Part shown: piece by piece, positions 35,190 to 44,526 of the stretch
Layout of the letters: every line of letters starts with the position of its first letter
Position numbering within the stretch: position 1 is the stretch's first letter
Source: Firmicutes bacterium HGW-Firmicutes-7
GTDB taxonomy: Bacteria; Bacillota; Clostridia; Lachnospirales; Vallitaleaceae
Assembly (NCBI GenBank): GCA_002841375.1
Contig: PGZO01000006.1
Location: 62,001-126,000, forward strand
Direction: 5' to 3'
Length of the DNA stretch: 64,000 nt
The notes under the pieces: generated by a model
Seen by the model: only the letters and a program-made list of their open reading frames with translations
What the model was told of the DNA's origin: nothing
Databases searched by the model: none
Made by a program: the position numbers and the translations under genes

Positions 35190-36476
35190 CTAGATTAAAT
35201 CTGTTACCCCATTTACATTTGCATGCTCATTTTCATCCATTGGTATGATAATACATCTCCTTCCGTCAATGGTTTGTGATTTAATCTGTGATATTTTCTC
35301 TGGTTTCACCCGAAGAAATACGTCATAATTTGATTTAGTACCTGCCGAATTAGACTCAATATCAATCGGAGTTTCTTCAATATCTTTTGCTTCGAATGTG
35401 TTCGTACTCATCGTCTTTTCTAGCTTCTCTTCCAATCGTTCCACCTGTTCTGCTAAGGTCTTTTCCACTTTTCTTTTTTTGTTTTCATCCAATATTTTTT
35501 TATCAATGAGATGATCGATTACTGGCAAATCATCTCCAAAATTCTCAACAAAGTCAAGATCAATTTTCTTAGTAATTTCTTCAGACAAACCACTTCCCAT
35601 CAGAATCTCCCGAACCGCTTCTTTCGTCAATTTGGCTGATTCTTCGGACGAATCCGTACAGGCAATCTGTTCCTCAGCTAATTGAATTAAGCTTTCTTGG
35701 ATATCACCAAAGACCATACTGCTTTTTTCAGTATCATTTACAGCTTTATTAATAATGGTTTGGAAGATGTTCTTTTGTTTAGAAGCAGTAGGTTTTACTT
35801 GGCAACCTAATACCAACTCCATCAATTCATTATGAGGTTCTGTTGTATTCTTCGTATAAAACATAACCGAATGGATATCCGTGCTGCGATCAGTAAATGC
35901 CGGAAATATAAAGGCTGTTTCAGGAGCGCCTACAACCCAATCCCTGGTACGTGCACCTATTCTGTTTTCATCCTCCAAATATCCAAGCCCTGGTTTTGTA
36001 AGAGCCACAGGACATATGGCAACTATTAAATACTCATAGACCTCTTCTGATTCATCCAACTTTTGGTTATCGCTTGTTTTTGTCATGACATCATAAGCAT
36101 CATGAAATGCTACGATTAGATAGTTCCCCGCATATTCATAGCTATCAATGATGAGCTGATAAAATGCATCTAGAAGCCCTGCATCTTTTAATTTACTTTC
36201 TTTAATTCCCAATAAAAAACGCTGTTTTCCGCCTTCTTTTTCTTCATCAGGCAGAAATGGCAGTTCAAGCAAATTGTTACCAATGGTTCCTGATAATGTT
36301 TTTTTAGCAATATCTAAATACTTGTAAAATTCTACATCTTCCAAACTTAGAAATGTTTTATTAAAATTGACTAGAATTTCTTTATTTGCATTGACATAGC
36401 ATCCACTCATTTTAGTGAATGTACCTTCATTCTTGGTTAATCGTCTTCTTAACTCAAGTACATCTTTTTTGTTCAT
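35190..36476 (-). CDS. DUF4317 domain-containing protein
   Basis: About 428 residues. The start MNKKDVLELRRRLTKNEGTF and GCYVNANKEILVNFNKTFL are typical of DUF4317, common in Clostridia and of unknown function. The protein is cytosolic, acidic and ends in a Glu-rich coiled segment (EQVERLEEKLEKTM) and a short beta-rich tail. GGAGG lies 10 bp before the ATG at 36476; an in-frame GTG at 36482 is less likely. It is a single-gene unit. Confidence 0.87.
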   Translation of the reverse strand: MNKKDVLELRRRLTKNEGTFTKMSGCYVNANKEILVNFNKTFLSLEDVEFYKYLDIAKKTLSGTIGNNLLELPFLPDEEKEGGKQRFLLGIKESKLKDAGLLDAFYQLIIDSYEYAGNYLIVAFHDAYDVMTKTSDNQKLDESEEVYEYLIVAICPVALTKPGLGYLEDENRIGARTRDWVVGAPETAFIFPAFTDRSTDIHSVMFYTKNTTEPHNELMELVLGCQVKPTASKQKNIFQTIINKAVNDTEKSSMVFGDIQESLIQLAEEQIACTDSSEESAKLTKEAVREILMGSGLSEEITKKIDLDFVENFGDDLPVIDHLIDKKILDENKKRKVEKTLAEQVERLEEKLEKTMSTNTFEAKDIEETPIDIESNSAGTKSNYDVFLRVKPEKISQIKSQTIDGRRCIIIPMDENEHANVNGVTDLI

Positions 36477-36609
36477 ACCCACCTTACCTCCAATTATGCA
36501 TGATTGTCTAGTTTTCTATTATATAGCAAATCAGAGATAAAGCAAAGAAGTAATCATCCATTGCCCTGGATTACTTTTCGCGAAACTTTGAGCCATTGCA
36601 TAGAAAAGA

Positions 36610-36630
36610 GAATGCCCGTTAACGGCATTC
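36610..36630 (-). terminator. Terminator of the TetR-controlled ABC operon
   Basis: GAATGCC (36610-36616) pairs with GGCATTC (36624-36630), followed on the minus strand by TCTTTTCT, about 35 bp past the permease stop. Confidence 0.7.
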
Positions 36631-36663
36631 CCTCATCATTTCCCAATTTTAAGTTCACTTCAT

Positions 36664-38913
36664 CTATTCCATTCCTGCTTTTAGTGCCTCGTTCATGGAA
36701 ACTGTGTTCACCTTCTTTGCACATAGTAACTTGCTAAACTGATAAGTTAGCATGATGGCCGCAAAGCAGACAACTACATAAAACGGACTAATTATGACAG
36801 GTAGTACTAAATTAATCATAGCGCCAAGATAGCCATACATTGCACCCATTGACGCCGCCATAACAGGAATGCTGATCATAAATCCGGCTAATACGACAAA
36901 TGTTGAACTATTGAGTACCAAAACTCGGATCTCGCGACGTCTGTAGCCAAATATCTTAAAAAGTGAGATGGTGTTTTTATTTTCTTCGATAATCAAAGAG
37001 GTTACAAGATAGATGATAATCATACCCACAACACAGGCGATAAGGGTCATTGCTACCACCATGGAAACCATAGGTCCCATCATTTCATCCATGGCGTTTG
37101 CAGTCTCGCTCAGTGACTTTGTTCCCGAAAGCAGTTCTTCAGGAATATCAAGCTTTTTAGTACTCCATAGCCCTATGTAGCTGTTCTCTGGAAGCCCAAG
37201 CTGTGCATTAAATTCTGCTATCGGTATAAATATAAACTGACCTGCGTAGGAGTCAGCAACAGCGTCAATATGAAAGGTGTAAAGCTTCCCGTCCTGCTTG
37301 TTTATAAAACTGACACTATCGCCTAAGTTGATACCTAATCGGTCCGCCAAAGGCTTTGTTATGTTTGTCTGGTCATTAGAAAGTGGGCGGCCCGCGCTGT
37401 CATTCAGTGTCAAAATCGTTGATTCTGGTTCTACACCGGTGACATAAAACTCAATTCCCTCGTTATTTTCAGAATAAAACCTTCCGGCTGAGAAAACTTC
37501 CGCACCGTCTGGCGCTTTACCAATTTGTTGGTCCTGAAAGGCATATTCATATTCAAACCTGAATGTGTCCGTGGTGCTGTTTTTGAATACATAATCCATA
37601 GAATTCATAATCGTGAAGCCTAAGAGCATGAGCACTGACGCACTGGTAACCCCCAAAAGCAGAAACAAAAGTCGTGAAACGCTTCTGAGCTGTTCTCGCA
37701 GCTTAAATTTAGTGCTGAACTTAAACCTATCGAGTTTAAACGCACGTTCTAAGGCGTTAACCTTGGTTTTTTGCTGATCGCCCTTCATAAGCTCTGCCGG
37801 AGAGCGGTTCAATTCCGAACGTATAACGAGATAACTGCTAAGGCCCAAAAATAGTACAGGCATCAGTATTGCGATTAAGACATTTATAAAGTTAAGTTCA
37901 ATATCAATGACAGGAACATTATAGTATGAAATCATAGCCATAACCGACGGTTCGATAGACGGTAGCGCCAACGCGCTTCCTATCACTCCTCCCGCAATAG
38001 CGAGCAACAAAGGAATGGCCATATAGTGGCGCATTAACTCACGCCTCCTATAGCCTTGCGCGAATAGTGTCCCAATAATCACTGATTCATGACGAATCAT
38101 ACGCCATATCACGATACCGATAATTAGGCAGCACAGCAGAAACATTGCCACTGGTATCGGTACACTCATTGTTTTCATGCCAGTTATGGACGCCCAAGCC
38201 GTTCTTGCCCGTTTGTTATTCATTATATCAATCCAGTCAGACTCGGTAATACCTGTTTCATGTAAACGTTCTCTAAATTGACTTGCCTGCTTATTAAGAC
38301 TCTTAGTTCTGTCATTAAACCTGACGGAATAAATGGTGGAAATATTGTCTATATCCTCAAATTCCTCGGGGTTAATCACGGCCACACCGAAATTATTTGG
38401 CGATACCAAAATATCATATACGTTTTTTAACGGATAGATATAGTGAGGCAAGGATACAAAGCCGACAACCTTAAAGCTTTTATTTGCAGCGCGGATACTG
38501 CTTCCTACAGAATAGCCGTTTGCTTTGGCAAAGGCAGGATCAAGCAGTATTTCTCCTGGTCCTGAAAGCGCCCGCCCCTCTATAACAGCCGGAATATTCA
38601 GCTTTTCTGTTTTACTAAGTAGCCGCAGTGTAAGAGAGTCAGAAAGGGTGGCATCGAAGCTTATGGACTGTTCGATGATCGCGTTAAACTCATTCTCTAA
38701 TTCCGCGCTATCTCTAATGACCTTATCAGCTCTAAAGGAAAAATCTTCCTGCATATGCTCCAATGTAAATGTAGTGACCAGGGTATTAAGGTTCTGAGAA
38801 ATCCCCGTTGCCACAATAAACGTATAACTTCCGAGGATAATCAGTATAAGAACACCTAGGTATCGCAGTACGTTTTCTTTCAATATTCGAAAAATTCTCT
38901 TATTCAACTTCAT
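36664..38913 (-). CDS. Large FtsX-type ABC transporter permease
   Basis: About 749 residues. One N-terminal helix (YLGVLILIILGSYTFIVATGI), a large extracellular domain, three helices with an FtsX domain (residues ~255-360), a second extracellular domain, and a C-terminal FtsX domain with three helices. This ten-helix-like double-FtsX layout is that of lipoprotein/antimicrobial peptide exporters in Firmicutes. ATG 38913 overlaps the ATPase stop (TAATG). The ATPase and TetR regulator are in the same operon, which suggests efflux of a compound that the regulator senses. Confidence 0.88.
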   Translation of the reverse strand: MKLNKRIFRILKENVLRYLGVLILIILGSYTFIVATGISQNLNTLVTTFTLEHMQEDFSFRADKVIRDSAELENEFNAIIEQSISFDATLSDSLTLRLLSKTEKLNIPAVIEGRALSGPGEILLDPAFAKANGYSVGSSIRAANKSFKVVGFVSLPHYIYPLKNVYDILVSPNNFGVAVINPEEFEDIDNISTIYSVRFNDRTKSLNKQASQFRERLHETGITESDWIDIMNNKRARTAWASITGMKTMSVPIPVAMFLLCCLIIGIVIWRMIRHESVIIGTLFAQGYRRRELMRHYMAIPLLLAIAGGVIGSALALPSIEPSVMAMISYYNVPVIDIELNFINVLIAILMPVLFLGLSSYLVIRSELNRSPAELMKGDQQKTKVNALERAFKLDRFKFSTKFKLREQLRSVSRLLFLLLGVTSASVLMLLGFTIMNSMDYVFKNSTTDTFRFEYEYAFQDQQIGKAPDGAEVFSAGRFYSENNEGIEFYVTGVEPESTILTLNDSAGRPLSNDQTNITKPLADRLGINLGDSVSFINKQDGKLYTFHIDAVADSYAGQFIFIPIAEFNAQLGLPENSYIGLWSTKKLDIPEELLSGTKSLSETANAMDEMMGPMVSMVVAMTLIACVVGMIIIYLVTSLIIEENKNTISLFKIFGYRRREIRVLVLNSSTFVVLAGFMISIPVMAASMGAMYGYLGAMINLVLPVIISPFYVVVCFAAIMLTYQFSKLLCAKKVNTVSMNEALKAGME

Positions 38914-39611
38914 TACCACTCAATCCTTTCCGCTGGAACAGTCGTATGATTAACCACCTCTTCAACGATTTCCCCGCTTCGCATCCTAAATACCCTGTTT
39001 GCCATAGCAGCAATCGCAGCATTGTGGGTTATCATCAAAATGGTTGTTCCGTATTTTTGGTTTACCTTATGTAAGAGCTTCAAGATACTGCGGGACGTCT
39101 GATAATCCAGTGCACCAGTTGGTTCATCGCAAAGCAGTAACTTTGGATTCTTAACAATCGCTCTGGCGATGGAAACCCGTTGTTGTTCACCACCGCTCAG
39201 CTCCCTTGGGAAGCGATTCTTTTTATCCTGCATTTCTACCGCCGCTAAAACTTCGTCAGTATTTAGTGGCAATTTACTGATATTGGCAACGACTTCAATA
39301 TTTTCCCCTACTGTAAGGTTAGGGACTAAGTTGTAGAACTGGAAGACGAAACCGATATCTCCACGTCTATATTCAGTCAACCCGTCGTCATTTAAATTGT
39401 TTAGCTCAACCCCGTCAACGATGACCTTACCGCTGTCACCACGGTCAATACCCCCAATTATATTCATTAGTGTAGATTTTCCTGAACCAGATGGTCCAAG
39501 AATGACACCGATTTCCCTCTTATTAAGTTTAAGCCCTATCCCCTTTAATACTTCATTTCTAATCTCGCCTGATGTGTAACTTTTTTTTAAATTTGAAACA
39601 TCAATAAACAT
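38913..39611 (-). CDS. LolD/MacB-type ABC transporter ATP-binding protein
   Basis: 232 residues: Walker [11 protein letters not shown]-loop [14 protein letters not shown], signature [15 protein letters not shown], Walker [13 protein letters not shown] and switch MITHN (Asn in place of the usual Asp after His). It lies between the TetR gene (1 bp gap) and the permease gene (overlapping). AGGAGG precedes the ATG. Confidence 0.94.
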   Translation of the reverse strand: MFIDVSNLKKSYTSGEIRNEVLKGIGLKLNKREIGVILGPSGSGKSTLMNIIGGIDRGDSGKVIVDGVELNNLNDDGLTEYRRGDIGFVFQFYNLVPNLTVGENIEVVANISKLPLNTDEVLAAVEMQDKKNRFPRELSGGEQQRVSIARAIVKNPKLLLCDEPTGALDYQTSRSILKLLHKVNQKYGTTILMITHNAAIAAMANRVFRMRSGEIVEEVVNHTTVPAERIEW

Positions 39612-39612
39612 A

Positions 39613-40245
39613 TTATTGTTCCTCCTTTTTGTAGAAACACCGTTTCATAATATCAAAATACTCATCCCATTCTCTAAGCACTTCCATGCTAATATCTTCA
39701 AATGAATATATTTTTTTTCTTTGTTCCTCTGCAAAACTTAGTAGTGTCCAATTAATTATATTCATTATTTTTTGTAGATCAAAATCGTCACGGAATTTTG
39801 TCAAATTTAGATTTTTGAATCCTCTATCAAAACCGCTTTCAATGGTATGCTTGCGAATTTTTTCAATTTCAGATTTCACTTGGGTGGCATCCTCATTGGC
39901 AACAGACTTAAGAAAATCAAATGCCTGTGGAAATTTTTTCATGATATTAAATTTAATGAATCCCACTTCTCTAATTCTGTTAAAAAAATCCGTCTCATTA
40001 AAATCAATCTCATCGTAGATTTTGTCAATAATTTTAACTACATAGTCAAGCAAGTATAAATACAATTCCTTTTTACTGTTAAAATATTTAAATAAAGATC
40101 CTTTGGCTATTTCTGCTTCCTTGATCATTTCATTTGTAGAAGCTTTTTCATAACCATTTCGTGTAAACTCTTTAAGCGCTGCATTAATAATTCGTTCTTG
40201 TTTCTCCTGTTCTAAACTAAAAAACTTCGGATAAATTCTAATCAC
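39613..40245 (-). CDS. TetR/AcrR-family transcriptional regulator
   Basis: 210 residues. The N-terminal helix-turn-helix is clear: QEKQERIINAALKEFTRNGY then ASTNEMIKEAEIAKGSLFKY. The C-terminal ~150 residues form the helical ligand/dimer domain and are not conserved enough to name a ligand. The apparent start is GTG (40245) giving MIRIYPKFFSLEQEK, which matches the family N-terminus. Two inverted 15-bp operators flank its promoter, indicating autorepression together with the downstream ABC genes. Confidence 0.92.
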   Translation of the reverse strand: MIRIYPKFFSLEQEKQERIINAALKEFTRNGYEKASTNEMIKEAEIAKGSLFKYFNSKKELYLYLLDYVVKIIDKIYDEIDFNETDFFNRIREVGFIKFNIMKKFPQAFDFLKSVANEDATQVKSEIEKIRKHTIESGFDRGFKNLNLTKFRDDFDLQKIMNIINWTLLSFAEEQRKKIYSFEDISMEVLREWDEYFDIMKRCFYKKEEQ

Positions 40246-40274
40246 CTCTTTTTATATTGATGCAAATAATCAAA

Positions 40275-40323
40275 TGACCACCATGGTCACTTTCATTGTA
40301 CAGCAAAGTGACCATAGTGGTCA
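40275..40323. promoter_or_regulatory. Double TetR operator around the operon promoter
   Basis: TGACCACCATGGTCACTTT (40275-40293) is mirrored by AAAGTGACCATAGTGGTCA (40305-40323) with one mismatch. Each arm holds its own near-palindrome TGACCA-N3-TGGTCA. On the minus strand the promoter TTGACC (40324-40319), 18-bp spacer, TACAAT (40300-40295) lies inside, one operator covering the -35 box and the other just downstream of -10. Confidence 0.8.
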
Positions 40324-40399
40324 AGTAGTATTTAAACCTATTAGTACATGAAATTTTAGCTTTTAGTTTTATTGGTTGGTTCAACCTGGCATTTTTTAG

Positions 40400-40626
40400 A
40401 ATTGCTAAAATTCCTTTCGTTTCCCAAAGATAATCTGCAGTGTATTTTCCGTCCACTTTTAAATCCATTGTTTTTTCAAATAGGATAGCCGCAAGAATTC
40501 TTTCTTTGGTAAAATTCGGGCTTTTCATAATCCTTGATCGCATTTCATGAACCAATTGAAACATCTCATCTTCATTCGTATAAGCTTCTTGTTCAATCCC
40601 ATAAATTGTCACAGTCTTCTTTACTC
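40400..40626 (-). pseudogene. Internal fragment of class I fructose-bisphosphate aldolase
   Basis: Read on the minus strand the fragment TIYGIEQEAYTNEDEMFQLV followed by HEMRSRIMKSPNF, ILAAILFEKTMD and GKYTADYLWETKGI matches an inner part of bacterial class I aldolase (Fda). The N-terminal active-site part (LDQSGGSTPK) and the whole C-terminal two thirds are gone. Past about 40400 the frame runs into unrelated sequence and the TetR operator. It abuts the truncated MocR gene at 40621, so a deletion has joined them. Confidence 0.8.
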
Positions 40627-41049
40627 GTTATCAACACTATTCCTAATTGTGAAATCCATGTTCATATATATATTTCTAACTATATCACCAATCACTCCAT
40701 TGATCTCATCTATTGGATGAATCATACCAAAGTCAATTACATCAGATTTATGAAAATCCGAAAGAACATTTTGAGGCAATTTTGCATAAATACATACAAA
40801 CGTACCCTTTCCTACCACGCCCTTAAGTAAGCCCTTTTCTTCACAAATTTTATATGCTTTAGTTACTGTACTATGATTGATGTTAAGATAATTTGCCAGT
40901 ATACGTTGTGGAGGCATTCTAAAACCACCTTCTATACTTCCACTTAAAATATCTCTTTCTATGCATTTTGCCAAGGCTATATTCAAAGACTCTCTCGACG
41001 ATTTCAAGCTCGGTATCCAAGATATAAAGTTGCCATATTGATCAATCAT
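40621..41049 (-). pseudogene. MocR-type GntR regulator, truncated after the DNA-binding domain
   Basis: About 140 residues with a GntR winged helix: MPPQRILANYLNINHSTVTK, AYKICEEKGLLKGVVGKGTFV, then the start of the linker to an aminotransferase domain (DVIDFGMIHPIDEINGVI). MocR/PdxR proteins continue with ~350 residues of PLP-binding fold, lost here where the sequence switches to the aldolase fragment. It is divergent from a PLP-dependent decarboxylase gene, the usual type of MocR target. ATG choice 41049 follows GGAGG. Confidence 0.78.
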
Positions 41050-41140
41050 CATACAACCTCCATTTTGTACGCCATACATCTCTATGATTGTATGCCCATG
41101 TTTATAATGCTATAGTATAGAAAAAAGGAGGTTTTGTCTA

Positions 41141-42515
41141 TGAAAAACAATAATTACGTCAGTCCAATTCTGGAGAATATAAGATCCACTTCATATAAAA
41201 CAGATTTCATGTAGATGAAATGCCTGTATTTCCAAAATCCGAAGCACTTCAAGCACTTTCGATTTTCGATGAGGATCTTAATCACAACCCCACATCCACT
41301 GATGAGATACTCCGTCTTCTTTCCGACGTCGGTTCCAAAGCCACTGTGGCACAAACCGGAGGCCGATACTTTGGTTTTGTCAATGGTGGCATTTTACCTT
41401 CGTCGCTTTGTACCAAATGGTTGACTGATGCCTGGGATCAGAATGCAGCTTTATATGTTATTTCGCCTATTGCTTCAAAAATTGAGGAAATATGTGAAAG
41501 ATGGCTTCGGAAATTGTTGAAATTTCCTGAGGAGACTGTGGCAGGTTTTATCAGCGGAAGTTCAACGGCCTCAATGTGCGGACTTTTGGCTGGAAGAAAC
41601 TATCTTTTATCCAATTTGGGCTATGATGTAACCAAAAGTGGGCTTTTCAACGCACCTGAAATCAAAGTCATCATTGGTGAAGGTGCACATTCAACAATCT
41701 ATAAAGCATTGTCAATTTTGGGACTAGGAAATGAGAGATTGATTAAAGTGCCTGCTGACGACCAAGGCCGTATACGAATTGATTTGATTCCTGAATTAGA
41801 CAATCAGACTCTGCTTATTCTTCAGGCTGGCAACGTAAATACCGGAGCTTTTGATGCTTTTGAAGGCATTTGTACAAAGGCAAATAAAGCCAGGGCTTGG
41901 GTTCACGTGGATGGCGCATTTGGTTTATGGGCTGCTGCTTGCCCTTCGATGGATCATTTAACCAAAGGGCTTTCCCTTGCAGATTCATGGTCTCTTGATG
42001 CTCATAAAACACTAAATTCACCTTACGACAATGGAATTATTTTGTGCAGACATAAAGAAATCCTAGTTAACGCTATGCATATGACAGGATCCTATGTAAT
42101 CTATAATGAAAATAGAGATGGGATGCTTTACACACCCGAAATGTCGAAGAGAGCAAGGGCAATTGAAATTTGGGCAACATTGAAAGGACTTGGGAGCATT
42201 GGTGTTTCAGAGCTTGTTCAGGAACTACATTCAAAAGCAGTCTATTTCGCTGATCAGCTTCATGAAGCAGGTTTTGAAATATTGAACGAAGTTGTTTTTA
42301 ATCAAGTTCTAGTTCGTTATCATAGCGATGAGAAAACTGAGGAACTGATAAAAAGAATACAAATATCCGGCATATGCTGGGTTGGTGGTGCAAAATGGAG
42401 CGAAAAATCTGTAATGCGGATTAGTGTATGTTCTTATAAAACTACTTATACTGATATCGATAAATCCATTGATAATATGGTTCTACTTGGAAAAAGCCTT
42501 GGACTTAACGAATAA
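41141..42515 (+). pseudogene. PLP-dependent group II decarboxylase with an N-terminal frameshift
   Basis: From 41220 a 431-residue frame encodes a PLP-dependent decarboxylase: GGRYFGFVNGGILPSSL, SGSSTASMCGLLAGRN, GEGAHSTIYKALSILGLG, HVDGAFGLWAA and the PLP-lysine motif SWSLDAHKTLNSPYDNG. The best start is the ATG at 41141 with AAAAAGGAGG ahead; it reads MKNNNYVSPILENIRSTSYK and then stops at TAG 41213, in a different frame from the rest. A one-base shift near 41198-41201 would join them. Either the gene is broken or translation begins at the poorly preceded ATG 41220. Substrate unknown (glutamate, aromatic or other amino acid). Confidence 0.72.
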
Positions 42516-42542
42516 TATAATATCATCTAAAATTCAGTACAA

Positions 42543-42591
42543 TGAAACAGCCTAAAACTTATCATATCAATATAAGTTTTAGGCTGTTTCA
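42543..42591. terminator. Strong bidirectional terminator
   Basis: TGAAACAGCCTAAAACTTAT (42543-42562) pairs perfectly over 20 bp with its complement at 42572-42591, with a 9-nt loop, 28 bp past the decarboxylase stop. T runs flank both sides. Confidence 0.85.
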
Positions 42592-42602
42592 TTTTCTAAT
42601 TA

Positions 42603-42917
42603 GTCAAACGTGAACAGCTTCATCTACAACAATACAATCATACGTGTCATTGGTGGCACATCGGTATCTGAATAGAGTATTCGTTGAACCATTCCTTGAA
42701 CTATAAAAATATGTAATTTAGTCGTCAGTTCTGGCTTCTTCTCACCTAAAACTTTTACATCATATATAGAATCAAAGGTTTGTAGTTCTTCAATAGAACT
42801 GTCCTTAAAACAATCCTCTGCTTGCTCCCCTAACGATGATCTAGCAACTAAAAAGAAAACTCTTCTGAATTGATCACTTTTAATTAATCGATAAACCAGA
42901 CCTATGGTTGTTCTTGT
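42603..42917 (-). pseudogene. Fragment of type I restriction enzyme HsdR
   Basis: The minus strand reads TRTTIGLVYRLIKSDQFRRV, then ARSSLGEQAEDCFKDSSIEE, LQTFDSIYDVKVLGEKKPEL and IVQGMVQRILYSD, which is the helicase motor segment of HsdR between Walker A (its GxGKT is just lost) and the DEAH box. After DVPP the frame shifts and continues YDCIVVDEAVH, a DEAH-like box with one extra residue. No HsdM/HsdS genes or the rest of HsdR remain. Confidence 0.8.
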
Positions 42918-42931
42918 TTATTGATATACAA

Positions 42932-43102
42932 TTACCAATCTTTTCCACCCTCCGTATACCAGTAAAGTCCATTTTCGCCTATATAATCTTCAACATCATT
43001 ATTCACTACATAACCTTTTTCCTTTAGGTATAAGTAGATTTCAGCAGTAGCATATGTGTATGCTGGATTACGGATAATCCTTGATACAGTTCCGGTGCTC
43101 CA
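42932..43102 (-). pseudogene. Fragment of a large serine recombinase
   Basis: 57 residues beginning WSTGTVSRIIRNPAYTYATA and continuing EIYLYLKEKGYVVNNDVED to a stop codon. This is the recombinase-domain pattern W-S-x-x-x-(V/I)-x-R-I-(L/I)-x-N-P-x-Y of large serine integrases. Neither the catalytic N-terminal domain nor the zinc ribbon is present. It directly abuts the DUF6809 remnant and the HsdR fragment. Confidence 0.72.
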
Positions 43103-43393
43103 GTAGTTCCCCTACAAGTCTTGTATTCTCATCCTCATATTTTTCAGCTATCAATCTGCCACCTAACTGGAACCCATTGCTAAAACAAATATCCATTTCA
43201 TAAGACTGGATATGTAATTTAATTTCAAGTAATTGTCTTAATAATATTTTCTGCTCATTATTTAATTTTCCTGCAATTGCTTATGTAGATTAAAGAACTT
43301 CCCGTTCAAGTCGTCATACTCTATGCTTTTAGATCGAGTATTTTCTTCACTTGGATATATGCCATCTTGATAAAATTTTTCTATAAAATCCAT
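43068..43393 (-). pseudogene. DUF6809 family protein with a frameshift
   Basis: The ATG at 43393 (GGGGTGG ahead) opens MDFIEKFYQDGIYPSEENTR and EYDDLNGKFFNLHK, then stops; the adjacent frame continues KLNNEQKILLRQLLEIK and FSNGFQLGGRLIAEKYED. Together these match the small helical DUF6809 proteins of Clostridia. The shift lies near 43273. The end of the frame runs into the recombinase fragment. Confidence 0.7.
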
Positions 43394-43592
43394 TTAACCA
43401 CCCCCATATTATGGTCTCCATCATAATTCCATGGAACTAGTAAAGCAAGGCCTGATTTATTACAGCTTGTCACCCTCAAAACGGCTTCATACGTAAACTT
43501 TTAAAAACATATCTTTTCTTTTCAGTTATTATTCACTATAATATATAGAATTACATTATTTAGAATTTCAAGGAGATAGAAAGGAGAACTAT

Positions 43593-44423
43593 ATGGATTA
43601 TGAAAGAAAACACGAAGCGAAAGTGCTAGGACATGCTATTGGTGAAGCTATTGGAGAAGAAGTAAAGAAGGTTTATAGCAACAATAGATCAAATGATTTT
43701 GCTAAGGAATATAGAGAAAAAGATGAGTTTAGATACAAGAGCCTTTTATATTTTGTAAATATATCAGTAATTATTTCTTATATAGCCGGAGCATTAGCAA
43801 TACAATTACCATTTATTGATAAGTTCGGAATAATGCTATATGATTTTAAATTGTATTTATTGATAGGTGCAATGATTTTTGTTATAGTTCAAATTGCTGT
43901 TTTTACTTCTTCAATTTATGAACAATTTGCAGCTGTAATTGCGGTTGCAATTGAAGATGTCATTATGAAAAAATTTAACAATTATGAAATGCAAGGATTA
44001 CAGTGGATAGCAAGAACAATCATATTTATTCCAGTAGCAGAATTGCTCATGTATTTTGGCAGGAAGTGGGTGACCAATTCAGTAAATGAAAAATATTGGG
44101 GAATACTTTTTGCAATTCTCTTATTCATTAAAATCTACGTTATCTTGAGTTTGACATTTCAAAACAAACGATATAGTTCAAGTATGAATACAACTAATTT
44201 TGTATTAATATTGGTAGCTTTAACCGTATCATTATACACAAGTAGGGCATCCTTTGAAGAATATTTATTAACAAATGCAAGACTTATCAATAATCAAAGC
44301 GAAAAATCAATTGAATTACTTTTAGTTGATGGTAGAACAATTTATTATAAAGAGAACAATATATATAAATGCGGAATTTTAGAAACAGATACTGTAATTG
44401 AATATAAAAGTATTAAGAATTAA
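43593..44423 (+). CDS. Membrane protein of unknown function
   Basis: 276 residues, not recognised. A polar N-terminal ~50 residues begins with HAIGEAIGEEVKK. Four to six hydrophobic segments follow (about residues 52-72, 84-108, 129-148, 168-187, 201-215), then a C-terminal soluble tail (SIELLLVDGRTIYYKENNIY) that looks like a small beta domain. AAGGAG precedes the ATG. It lies alone in a region of broken genes, so it may be part of the same accessory load. Confidence 0.6.
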   Translation: MDYERKHEAKVLGHAIGEAIGEEVKKVYSNNRSNDFAKEYREKDEFRYKSLLYFVNISVIISYIAGALAIQLPFIDKFGIMLYDFKLYLLIGAMIFVIVQIAVFTSSIYEQFAAVIAVAIEDVIMKKFNNYEMQGLQWIARTIIFIPVAELLMYFGRKWVTNSVNEKYWGILFAILLFIKIYVILSLTFQNKRYSSSMNTTNFVLILVALTVSLYTSRASFEEYLLTNARLINNQSEKSIELLLVDGRTIYYKENNIYKCGILETDTVIEYKSIKN

Positions 44424-44526
44424 CCCTTTTGATCACGTATTTAAAATAAAAATACCCCGATAATTTGAAAACACTGGGGTTACTAATTTCTATATTGTAC
44501 ACATAGCAAGTATTATCCTGTAAGCT

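Noticed and set aside
44447-44480. Hairpin ACCCC/GGGGT after the 43593 membrane protein as terminator
   Set aside because: Only five base pairs with a long loop; too weak to list as a terminator.
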